Source: Actinomycetota bacterium (GTDB lineage Bacteria > Actinomycetota > Acidimicrobiia > Spongiisociales > ZC4RG35). Taken from it: a stretch of DNA of 13,530 bases. Shown here piece by piece: positions 6,450 through 13,530 of the stretch. Numbering within the stretch: the first letter of the stretch is position 1; every line of letters begins with the position of its first letter. The position numbers and the translations under genes were made by a program. The DNA is taken from assembly GCA_003242515.1 (NCBI GenBank), contig QGUS01000023.1, positions 1 through 13,530 on the forward strand, in the 5' to 3' direction. The notes beneath the pieces were generated by a model. That model saw nothing but the letters and a program-made list of their open reading frames with translations, was not told the origin of the DNA and did no database searches.

Positions 6450-6803
6450 ATGTTCCGTGAGCTGTTCCGCTCGCTGCTGTCCGCCAACCTGGCGGTCACG
6501 GGTGTGCTGCTCACCCTGGCCGCGATGCTGATCTTCTACGGGTCGGTGTACCTGTTCAATTACACCAACCTGGGGAAGAAGCTCGGGTTCCTGGTCACGG
6601 GCGTGGCCACCTTCGGGTGGCTGGCGATCAGCTCGATGCTGTTCGTGGTCTATGCGCCCCGTGGCCCCCGCCCGGAGAACATCGAGGGCCTGAACGCCTT
6701 CGAGGTCCGGATCGTCCCGATGACCTACTTCCTCGTCTCGCTGGTGCTGTTCTTCGTCTTCCTGACGGCGCTGCACCAATACGAATCGACGCGACAGGAA
6801 TGA
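6450..6803 (+). CDS. Small three-helix membrane protein, last gene of the bc-complex cluster
   Basis: 117 residues, family not recognised. Membrane helices at about 12-36, 43-68 and 90-109, joined by a short basic turn (NLGKKL) and a loop with YAPRGPRPENIEG (68-80). No cofactor motif; the only His is near the C-terminus. A GGGAGG Shine-Dalgarno sits at the end of the cytochrome c gene, 3 nt before this ATG, so it is clearly part of the operon. Position and size suggest a small structural or assembly subunit of the complex, comparable in place but not evidently in sequence to the small subunits of other bc/b6f complexes or of actinobacterial supercomplexes (inference). Confidence 0.75.
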   Translation: MFRELFRSLLSANLAVTGVLLTLAAMLIFYGSVYLFNYTNLGKKLGFLVTGVATFGWLAISSMLFVVYAPRGPRPENIEGLNAFEVRIVPMTYFLVSLVLFFVFLTALHQYESTRQE

Positions 6804-6804
6804 G

Positions 6805-6828
6805 TCGAGGGCCCTCCGGGGCCCTCGA
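6805..6828. terminator. Hairpin terminator between the bc cluster and rex
   Basis: A perfect 10-bp inverted repeat, TCGAGGGCCC and GGGCCCTCGA, with the four-base loop TCCG. In RNA the loop is UCCG, a member of the very stable UNCG tetraloop class. It begins one base after the stop of the preceding gene. There is no U tract after it, as is common for actinobacterial terminators. Being symmetrical, it can act on transcripts from both converging operons. Confidence 0.7.
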
Positions 6829-6859
6829 TCCGTCTGGTACCCGGTAGCCGGCACCGGCC

Positions 6860-6876
6860 AGCCGCCACGGGCGGCT
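6860..6876 (-). terminator. Short hairpin at the rex stop codon
   Basis: AGCCGCC-ACG-GGCGGCT forms a 7-bp stem that overlaps the TAG stop of rex (6875-6877). No U tract follows on the minus strand. It may be a weak terminator or an mRNA 3'-end stabiliser working with the stronger hairpin at 6805-6828. Confidence 0.35.
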
Positions 6877-7480
6877 AGCCGTAGTAGGACAGCACCTGCA
6901 GTTCGTGGGACAGGTCCACCTGGCGCACCGCGACGTGATCGGGGACCTCGATCCGAACCGGGGCGAAGTTGAGCATCGACCGGATCCCCGCCGCCACCAG
7001 CGCCTCGGCCACCGATTGTGCCGCCGACGCGGGGACCGCCAGGATCGCCATGTCGAACACCCCGGCCGCCACGTCCTCGGGCATGCTCTCGACGTCCCGC
7101 ACCCGCATCCCCGCCGTGTCGGTGCCGATGCGGCGCGGGTCGCTGTCGTAGATGGCGGCGACTTCGAAACCGCGCTTCTGGAGGAACGTGTAACCGGCGA
7201 GGGCGGTGCCCAGGTTCCCGGCGCCGATGATCCCCACCTTGCGCCGGCGGTCCAGGCCGAGTTCGCGGCGGATGCGCGCCGCCAGGGCCGCCGTGGAGTA
7301 GCCGACGCCACGGGTTCCCTGAAAGCCGAGGGCCGCCAGGTCGCGCCTCACGTTCGCAGCGGTGACCCGTGTCGCCCGGGCGAGGAACTCCGAGCTGACC
7401 GTCTCGGTGTCGGCGTTCTCCTCGAGGAGACGCAGATAGCGGGGGAGCCGGGCCACGGTCGCAGGGGACAGCTGGCTCAT
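6875..7480 (-). CDS. rex: Redox-sensing transcriptional repressor Rex
   Basis: 201 residues, near the usual family length (~210). The N-terminal winged helix includes the recognition segment VTAANVRRDLAALG (39-52) and the wing GTRGVGY (55-61), both characteristic of Rex. A Rossmann domain follows, with G86-A-G-N-L-G91 for the dinucleotide and D112 after a hydrophobic strand (AAIYDSDP) for the adenosine ribose, giving NAD(H) specificity. The C-terminal helix that swaps in the dimer is present (VDLSHELQVLSYYG). Rex leaves DNA when NADH rises; in Streptomyces it controls respiratory genes including nuo and cyd. Here it sits between the bc cluster and the quinone/nuo genes, divergent from the flavoprotein gene by 66 bp. 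The ATG has only a weak GTGAG upstream. No clear Rex operator was found beside it. Confidence 0.95.
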   Translation of the reverse strand: MSQLSPATVARLPRYLRLLEENADTETVSSEFLARATRVTAANVRRDLAALGFQGTRGVGYSTAALAARIRRELGLDRRRKVGIIGAGNLGTALAGYTFLQKRGFEVAAIYDSDPRRIGTDTAGMRVRDVESMPEDVAAGVFDMAILAVPASAAQSVAEALVAAGIRSMLNFAPVRIEVPDHVAVRQVDLSHELQVLSYYG

Positions 7481-7531
7481 CTCACGGCGACGATAACCGC
7501 CGCTCGGGTTCTCGCTGCAACCCGCGGCATC

Positions 7532-7537
7532 TACCCT
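7532..7537 (+). promoter_or_regulatory. -10 box of the geranylgeranyl-reductase-like gene (leaderless)
   Basis: TACCCT lies 9 nt before the ATG at 7547, so transcription would begin at or very near the start codon. A poor -35 (TTCTCG, 7509-7514) lies 17 bp upstream. There is no Shine-Dalgarno before this ATG, which agrees with a leaderless message, a common mode in Actinobacteria. Confidence 0.45.
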
Positions 7538-7546
7538 GGCACCCGG

Positions 7547-8782
7547 ATGGCATCACCCGAGATCCTCGTCGTCGGTGGCGGCCCTGCAGGGAGCTCCGCC
7601 GCGCTCTGGCTGGCCCGCGCCGGCCACGACGTGACCCTGGTCGAGGCCAAGGAGTACCCCAGGGACAAGACCTGCGGCGACGGCCTCACCCCGAGGGCGA
7701 TCCTCCAGCTCCTGGACATGGGGTTCGACTTCGACAGCCCGGCATTCCACCGGGTCACCGGCCTGCGCAGCTACGCCGGCGACGACCTGATGATCGAGCT
7801 GGAGTGGCCGCAGCACTCGAAGTTCCCCGACTGGGGCGGGATCATCCGCCGCCGCGACCTCGACCAGCAGGTCGCCGCCATTGCCGGGAAGGAGGGCGTG
7901 AAGGTCCTCCAGAGGACCACGGCCACCCCGGTGATCGAGGACGGCAGGGTGGTGGCGGTCGACCTCGCCTCGGACGGCGAGACCGAGCGGGTCACCCCCC
8001 GGATCACCGTGATCGCCGACGGCTCACAGAACCGGTTCGGCCGGGAGATCGGCGTCACCCGTCGCAAGGACTACCCGCTGGGCCTGGCCGCCCGCGGCTA
8101 CTGGGCGTCCCCCCGCTCCAAGGACCCGTTCATGGAGAGCCAGCTCGACCTCCGCGACCCGACGGGCGCCACCATGCCCGGGTACGGCTGGGTGTTCCCC
8201 CTGGGCGACGGGACCGTCAACGTCGGCGTCGGCCTCCTCTCCACATTCACCCGTTGGAAGGACGTCAACACCAGCCGCATGCTCGACGACTACGTGGCCA
8301 CCGCCCCCGACCACTGGGAGCTGTCGGAGGAGCCGCTGGGCAAGCCGATGGGCGGCAAGTTGATCATGTCGTTCTCCCGGGGCCCGCTAGTGGGCCCCAA
8401 CTGGATCGTCGTCGGTGACGCCGCCGGCGCCATCAACCCCTGGAACGGGGAGGGCATCTCCTACGCCTACGAGACGGGGCGGATCGCCGCCGGGTACGTG
8501 AGCCAGGCGATCGCAGCCGACGACCCCGGGCTGCTCCACCGGTACCCCCAGCACCTGCAGGACGAGTTCGGGCTCTACTACAAGATGGCCCGGATCTTCG
8601 TGAAGGCCATCGGCCGCCCCACGATCATGCGGACCCTGGCCCACACCGGCCTCCGGAACCGCCCGCTCATGGAGTGGACGCTCAAGGTCATGGCCAACCT
8701 CCTCGACGAGGACGAGAAGGGGATCGGGGAGCGGGCCTACGACGCCCTGTCCGGCATCGTCCGGGCCCTGCCGGTGAAGTAG
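7547..8782 (+). CDS. Geranylgeranyl reductase family FAD-dependent oxidoreductase, probably acting on menaquinone
   Basis: 411 residues. The FAD motif G10-G-G-P-A-G15 opens the protein after strand EILVVG. It is followed by the KTCGDGLTPRA segment (41-51) near the flavin, the family signature Y213-G-W-V-F-P217 with VNVGVG downstream, and the second FAD motif G290-D-A-A-G-A-INPWNGEGI. The family reduces double bonds of isoprenoid chains. In mycobacteria the related MenJ saturates one double bond of the menaquinone tail, which suits a gene between a bc complex and nuoA. A lipid or other isoprenoid substrate remains possible. The reading frame is open far upstream, but only because it opposes rex; the ATG at 7547 fits the FAD motif position and the -10 box. 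A 113-bp gap separates it from nuoA. Confidence 0.88.
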   Translation: MASPEILVVGGGPAGSSAALWLARAGHDVTLVEAKEYPRDKTCGDGLTPRAILQLLDMGFDFDSPAFHRVTGLRSYAGDDLMIELEWPQHSKFPDWGGIIRRRDLDQQVAAIAGKEGVKVLQRTTATPVIEDGRVVAVDLASDGETERVTPRITVIADGSQNRFGREIGVTRRKDYPLGLAARGYWASPRSKDPFMESQLDLRDPTGATMPGYGWVFPLGDGTVNVGVGLLSTFTRWKDVNTSRMLDDYVATAPDHWELSEEPLGKPMGGKLIMSFSRGPLVGPNWIVVGDAAGAINPWNGEGISYAYETGRIAAGYVSQAIAADDPGLLHRYPQHLQDEFGLYYKMARIFVKAIGRPTIMRTLAHTGLRNRPLMEWTLKVMANLLDEDEKGIGERAYDALSGIVRALPVK

Positions 8783-8789
8783 CGCCCGG

Positions 8790-8805
8790 CGCCACCGCCG
8801 TGGCG
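8790..8805 (+). terminator. Possible short hairpin after the flavoprotein gene
   Basis: CGCCAC-CGCC-GTGGCG forms a 6-bp stem 7 nt after the stop codon, extendable by a G-T pair. No U tract follows. It might reduce read-through into nuoA, which appears to have its own promoter, but in such GC-rich DNA stems of this size arise by chance. Confidence 0.25.
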
Positions 8806-8882
8806 TCCGCGCACCGGGGGACGGGTGCGAGCCTCGGGGTGCCGGGGGAGTATGCGATTTACTCACCGTCTCGCCCCGGCTC

Positions 8883-8888
8883 TATGCT
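8883..8888 (+). promoter_or_regulatory. -10 box of the nuo operon (leaderless nuoA)
   Basis: TATGCT, within TCTATGCTCCG, ends 7 nt before the GTG at 8896. A partial -35 (TTACTC at 8859-8864, 18-bp spacing) lies in a locally AT-richer stretch. This predicts initiation at the GTG itself and argues against the in-frame ATG at 8884, which falls inside the -10 box. Confidence 0.5.
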
Positions 8889-8895
8889 CCGGGGC

Positions 8896-9297
8896 GTGAC
8901 TTTGGCCGACTATCTGCCGATCGCGGTCATGCTCGTCCTGGCCGTGGTGTTCGTGGGAGCGGGCCTGCTCACCGCCCGGCTGGTGTCACCCAAGAACCCG
9001 ACACCGGAGAAGCTCGCCCCCTACGAGTCCGGCATCGTCCCGGAGACCGAGCCGTCGCAGCGGTTCCCCGTGAAGTTCTATCTGGTGGCCATGCTGTTCG
9101 TCGTCTTCGACGTCGAGATCATCTTCTTCTTCGCCTACGCCTCCATCTGGACGTCGCTCGGGTGGTACGGCGTGGCGGCGATGCTCATCTTCACCTTCTT
9201 CGTGGCCGAGACCCTCGCCTACGTCTGGAAGCGGGGCGCCCTCGACTGGAACACCCACCAGCGCCGCCGCTACATCGAGAAGGAGGAGGCGGCCTGA
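8896..9297 (+). CDS. nuoA: NADH-quinone oxidoreductase subunit A
   Basis: 133 residues from GTG 8896. Three membrane helices (about 8-30, 61-83, 90-112). The loop between the first two carries the family signature APYESGI (Y43-E-S-G46) and ends in FPVKFYLVA; helix 2 holds FDVEIIF with D72 and E74. This loop lines the quinone entry area at the junction of the membrane and peripheral arms of complex I. It has a basic-acidic C-terminal tail of ~20 residues. The in-frame ATG at 8884 would add four residues, but overlaps the probable -10 box. The stop overlaps the nuoB ATG by one base. Confidence 0.95.
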   Translation: MTLADYLPIAVMLVLAVVFVGAGLLTARLVSPKNPTPEKLAPYESGIVPETEPSQRFPVKFYLVAMLFVVFDVEIIFFFAYASIWTSLGWYGVAAMLIFTFFVAETLAYVWKRGALDWNTHQRRRYIEKEEAA

Positions 9298-9764
9298 TGG
9301 CACTCACCCCTCCCGGCAACCTCCTGATGACCAAGCTGGAGTGGGCCGCCAACTGGGCGCGCACCCGCTCCATGTTCCCGGCCACGTTCGGCCTGGCCTG
9401 CTGCGCCATCGAGATGATGGCCACCGGCGCGGCCCACTACGACCTCGCCCGGTTCGGCATGGAAGTGTTCCGGGCCTCGCCCCGTCAGGCCGACCTGATG
9501 ATCGTGGCCGGCCGTGTCAGCCAGAAGATGGCCCCGGTGCTCCGGCAGGTCTACGACCAGATGCCGGACCCCAAGTGGGTGATCTCCATGGGGGTCTGCG
9601 CCTCCACCGGCGGCATGTTCAACAACTACGCCCTCGTCCAGGGCGTGGACCAGGTCGTCCCGGTGGACGTCTATGTTCCCGGCTGCCCGCCGGGGCCGCA
9701 GAGCCTCATGCACGCCATCCTGACGCTTCACGACAAGATCATGTCCGGGGAGATCAAGAAGTGA
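9297..9764 (+). CDS. nuoB: NADH-quinone oxidoreductase subunit B (cluster N2 subunit)
   Basis: 155 residues. All four ligands of the terminal [4Fe-4S] cluster N2 are present: the adjacent pair C35-C36 in FGLACCAIEM, C101 in SMGVCASTGGMF and C130 in VPGCPPGP. N2 passes electrons to menaquinone in the cavity shared with NuoD. The length is slightly short for the family (usually 160-220) because the N-terminus is compact and the C-terminus stops soon after the last helix. GGAGG upstream and the TGATG junction with nuoA support the ATG. No frame problem is seen. Confidence 0.97.
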   Translation: MALTPPGNLLMTKLEWAANWARTRSMFPATFGLACCAIEMMATGAAHYDLARFGMEVFRASPRQADLMIVAGRVSQKMAPVLRQVYDQMPDPKWVISMGVCASTGGMFNNYALVQGVDQVVPVDVYVPGCPPGPQSLMHAILTLHDKIMSGEIKK

Positions 9765-10234
9765 TCGCCGCCCTCGAGCCGGTAGCCGAGCGCTTCCCCG
9801 AAGTGGTGTGGGAGGACTCCCACGGCCAGCGGGTGGCCAGGGTCCCCAACGCGCAGTGGTACGACTTCGCCGCCGCGGTGAAGGAGGCCGGCTTTGAGCT
9901 GCTCTCCGACATCACCGCGGTCGACTGGTACCGCAGCCGCGCCGAGCGGTTCGAGGTCGTGGCCAACCTGACCTCGATCTCGATCCCGGCCCGGCTCCGG
10001 ATCATCACCACCGCCGGGGGTGAGAACCCCACCGTGGCGTCGCTGGTCCCGCTGTGGCCCGGCGCCAACTTCCCCGAGCGGGAGGTCTACGACATGTTCG
10101 GGATCAGCTTCGATGGCCATCCCGACATGACCCGGATCCTCATGCCCGACGACTGGGAGGGCCACCCCCTCCGCAAGGACTTCGGCGTCGGGTCCGTGCC
10201 CGTCCAGTTCAAGAGCTCACCGAAGGCCGTCTGA
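9761..10234 (+). CDS. nuoC: NADH-quinone oxidoreductase subunit C (30 kDa subunit)
   Basis: 157 residues. The C-terminal half carries the complex I 30-kDa signature: NFPEREVYDMFGISFDGHPD followed by TRILMPDDWEGHPLRKDF. The N-terminal half has the usual DITAVDW strand-helix region. It packs against NuoD in the peripheral arm and has no cofactor of its own. The GTG start overlaps the nuoB stop by four bases (GTGA) and has GGGGAG upstream. It is shorter than many actinobacterial NuoC proteins, which have long N-terminal tails. It is not fused to NuoD. Confidence 0.95.
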   Translation: MIAALEPVAERFPEVVWEDSHGQRVARVPNAQWYDFAAAVKEAGFELLSDITAVDWYRSRAERFEVVANLTSISIPARLRIITTAGGENPTVASLVPLWPGANFPEREVYDMFGISFDGHPDMTRILMPDDWEGHPLRKDFGVGSVPVQFKSSPKAV

Positions 10235-11571
10235 TGAGCGATACCCGCACCGTCGACTTCTGGGTGGCCGGCACCGAGGAGCCCCAGTTCACGCCCACCG
10301 ACGAGGGCAGCCAGGAGATCCTCGCCGAGGAGACCGGCCGCCGTCTCGACGAGCAGCTCGGCCGGGTGGTCGAGGACGACTACATCTTCAACGACGAGGC
10401 TCCCGAAGAGGAGCGGATGATCCTCAACATGGGCCCGCAGCACCCGTCCACGCACGGCGTGCTCCGGCTCCAGCTCGAGCTCGAAGGTGAGATCGTCCGG
10501 CGCTGCAAGCCGATCATCGGCTACCTGCACACCGGTATGGAGAAGACCGCCGAGACGCTGTCCTACCTCCAGGGCCCCACCAACGTCACCCGGATGGACT
10601 ACCTGTCGCCGTTCCACAACGAGCTGGCGTTCTCGCTGGCGGTGGAGCGGCTGCTCGACATCGAGGTGCCCCCGCGGGCCCAGGCGATCAGGGTCCTGAT
10701 GACCGAGCTCAACCGGGTGTCCTCGCACCTCGTGGCCCTCGCCACCAACGGCATGGACATCGGGTCGATCTCGATGATGATCTACGGCTTCCGCGACCGG
10801 GAGATGATCCTCGAGTTCTTCGAGAAGACCACCGGCCTGCGGATGAACCACAACTACATCCGCCCCGGCGGTGTCGCCGTCGACCTCCCGCCCGGGTGGA
10901 AGGACGACATCGCCCGGATCCTCGAGGACATCCCGAAGAAGGTCCGCGACTACCACGACCTCCTCACCAACAACCCGATCTGGCAGGCCCGCACCAAGGG
11001 CGTCGGAGTGATCACCCGGGAGGAGGCCCTCGCCTACGGCATCACCGGCCCGGCCCTGCGGGCCACCGGCGTGGCGTGGGACATCCGCAAGGCGTTCCCC
11101 TATTCGGGCATCGAGCAGTACGAGTTCGACGTCGTCACCGGCGAGAACGGTGACGTCTTCGACCGCTACCTGATCCGCGTCAGGGAGATCGAGGAGTCCC
11201 TGAAGATCGTCGAGCAGGTGACGGACAGCATGCCCAAGGGCGACTACAAGGTCGACGACGCCAAGATCGTCCCGCCGCCCCGGGGCCGCATCGACGAGTC
11301 CATGGAGGCCCTCATCCACCACTTCAAGCTGTACACGGAAGGCTTCCGGGTCCCGGCGGGGGAGACCTACGTGGCCGTCGAGTCGCCGCGTGGCGAGCTC
11401 GGCTGCTACCTCGTCTCCGACGGCGGTGCCAGGCCCTACCGCATGCACACCCGGGCACCCTCGTTCTACAACCTGCAGGGGCTCCCGATCGCGATGGCCG
11501 ACTCGATCGTCGCCGACACCATCGCCACCATCGCATCCTTCGACCCGGTCATGGGAGACGTCGACCGATGA
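10234..11571 (+). CDS. nuoD: NADH-quinone oxidoreductase subunit D (49 kDa subunit)
   Basis: 445 residues. The quinone-cavity motif GPQHPSTHGV appears after a ~65-residue acidic N-terminal extension, followed by GYLHTGMEKTAE and TRMDYLSPFHNE, which contains the conserved quinone-binding Tyr. Further family blocks are MNHNYIRPGG and ESPRGELGCYLVSDG, and the C-terminus ends in DPVMGDVDR as is typical. Its quinone site faces N2 of NuoB; with menaquinone as the likely quinone it drives the proton pump. The ATG overlaps the nuoC stop by one base; its Shine-Dalgarno is modest. The frame is open upstream within nuoC, but that part is not protein-like. Confidence 0.96.
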   Translation: MSDTRTVDFWVAGTEEPQFTPTDEGSQEILAEETGRRLDEQLGRVVEDDYIFNDEAPEEERMILNMGPQHPSTHGVLRLQLELEGEIVRRCKPIIGYLHTGMEKTAETLSYLQGPTNVTRMDYLSPFHNELAFSLAVERLLDIEVPPRAQAIRVLMTELNRVSSHLVALATNGMDIGSISMMIYGFRDREMILEFFEKTTGLRMNHNYIRPGGVAVDLPPGWKDDIARILEDIPKKVRDYHDLLTNNPIWQARTKGVGVITREEALAYGITGPALRATGVAWDIRKAFPYSGIEQYEFDVVTGENGDVFDRYLIRVREIEESLKIVEQVTDSMPKGDYKVDDAKIVPPPRGRIDESMEALIHHFKLYTEGFRVPAGETYVAVESPRGELGCYLVSDGGARPYRMHTRAPSFYNLQGLPIAMADSIVADTIATIASFDPVMGDVDR

Positions 11572-12184
11572 GCATCTGGAACGAAGCCACCCAGGAGCGG
11601 GCCCGCAGCATCCTGGCCAGGTACCCCGAGCGCCGCTCGGCGGTGATGCCGCTCCTGTACCTCGCCATGTCCGTCGACGGCTACCTCACCGACGAGGGCG
11701 TGGCCGAGGTCGCCGAGTGGACGGGCCTGACCCCGGCCCAGGTGCTGTCGGTCGCCAGCTTCTACACCATGTACAAGCGGGAGAAGAAGGGCAAGTACCT
11801 GATCTCCTGCTGCACCTCCCTCTCCTGCATGCTGGCGGGCGGTGACGACGTCCTCGACGCCATCGAGGACGAGTCGGGCGTGCCGGACGGCGAGACCGAC
11901 GAGGAGGGACTGCTCAGCGTCGAGCACGTGGAGTGCATCGGCGCCTGCGGCGGCGCCGTCGCCGTCCAGGTCAACTACGAGCTGATCGAGGGCGTCACCC
12001 CGGAGAAGGGGAGGGCCCTGGTGCGCTGGCTCAAGGAGGCCCGTCCCGCGGTGGTCAACCCCGACGAGATGCAGACGCTGTTCGGCGGGCGCACCTCCTT
12101 CGACTGGGCCATCAAGGAGGAGGGTGGAGCGGTCGGCCCGTTCCCGGCGTTCCAGCCGCTGGGCACCGTCGGGGGAGGTGAGGA

Positions 12185-12188
<4 letters not shown>
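11568..12188 (+). CDS. nuoE: NADH-quinone oxidoreductase subunit E (24 kDa, [2Fe-2S])
   Basis: 206 residues. The thioredoxin-like domain binds cluster N1a through C82-x4-C87 (CTSLSC) and C123-x3-C127 (CIGAC); C81 is an extra neighbour. The helical N-terminal domain has the usual ARYPERRSAVMPLLYLA and VASFYTMY motifs. The second Cys pair is followed by GGAVAVQVN instead of the more common xAP/VxVN form. The C-terminal ~45 residues (after VNPDEM) form an extension common in high-GC actinobacteria. It overlaps nuoD by four bases (ATGA) behind GGAGA. Confidence 0.95.

Positions 12189-13530
<1,342 letters not shown>

Noticed and set aside
4680..6854. A 724-codon open frame on the minus strand opposite the cytochrome c gene, and similar long antisense frames at 2094-3875, 10087-11448 and 11975-13510
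   Set aside because: These are shadows of codon bias in GC-rich genes: rich in Val, Leu, Gly, Arg, His and Asp, with no recognisable domain, lying over genes with clear cofactor motifs.
8884..8886. ATG as the nuoA start
   Set aside because: It lies inside the probable -10 hexamer and adds only four residues; GTG 8896 fits the promoter spacing better.

Overview
This is a high-GC window from the chromosome or a metagenomic contig of an actinobacterium. GC is roughly two thirds or more by eye, with GTG and TTG starts, TAnnnT-type -10 boxes placed right before start codons, and a nuo gene order typical of Actinobacteria. The split, b6-type cytochrome b rather than a mycobacterial-type QcrB points to a deep class such as Acidimicrobiia or Thermoleophilia. 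That placement is inference. It is core respiratory DNA: no mobile elements, CRISPR arrays or RNA genes were seen.

Layout. (1) Positions 1-847, minus strand, running off the left edge: a relative of heme-copper oxidase subunit I in which the visible heme and copper ligand positions are lost. (2) Positions 1007-6803, plus strand: a tightly packed seven-gene cluster for a menaquinol:cytochrome c oxidoreductase of bc/b6f type. The order is an unknown four-helix membrane protein, a 2[4Fe-4S] ferredoxin, cytochrome b6-like protein, subunit IV with a long acidic N-terminal tail, Rieske protein, a diheme cytochrome c and a small three-helix membrane protein. A perfect hairpin with a UNCG-type loop closes it. 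(3) Positions 6875-7480, minus strand: the NADH-sensing repressor Rex, convergent with the bc cluster. (4) Positions 7547-8782, plus strand: a geranylgeranyl-reductase-family flavoprotein, probably saturating the menaquinone tail. (5) Positions 8896-13530, plus strand: the start of the complex I operon, nuoA-B-C-D-E-F and possibly the first codons of nuoG, with stop/start overlaps at nearly every junction.

Together the genes describe a menaquinone-based chain: complex I reduces menaquinone, the flavoprotein tailors that quinone, the b6-type complex oxidises it and passes electrons through the Rieske centre to a diheme cytochrome c, and Rex could link expression to NADH/NAD+. The least expected parts are the ferredoxin and unknown membrane protein built into the bc operon, the ligand-less oxidase homologue facing it, an EF-hand-like loop in the diheme cytochrome c, and the disordered acidic tails of two adjacent subunits.

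Sequence quality is suspect in three places: the first ~58 bases, 3852-3946 (homopolymer runs at the subunit IV/Rieske boundary) and the last ~20 bases. Gene boundaries there should not be trusted.
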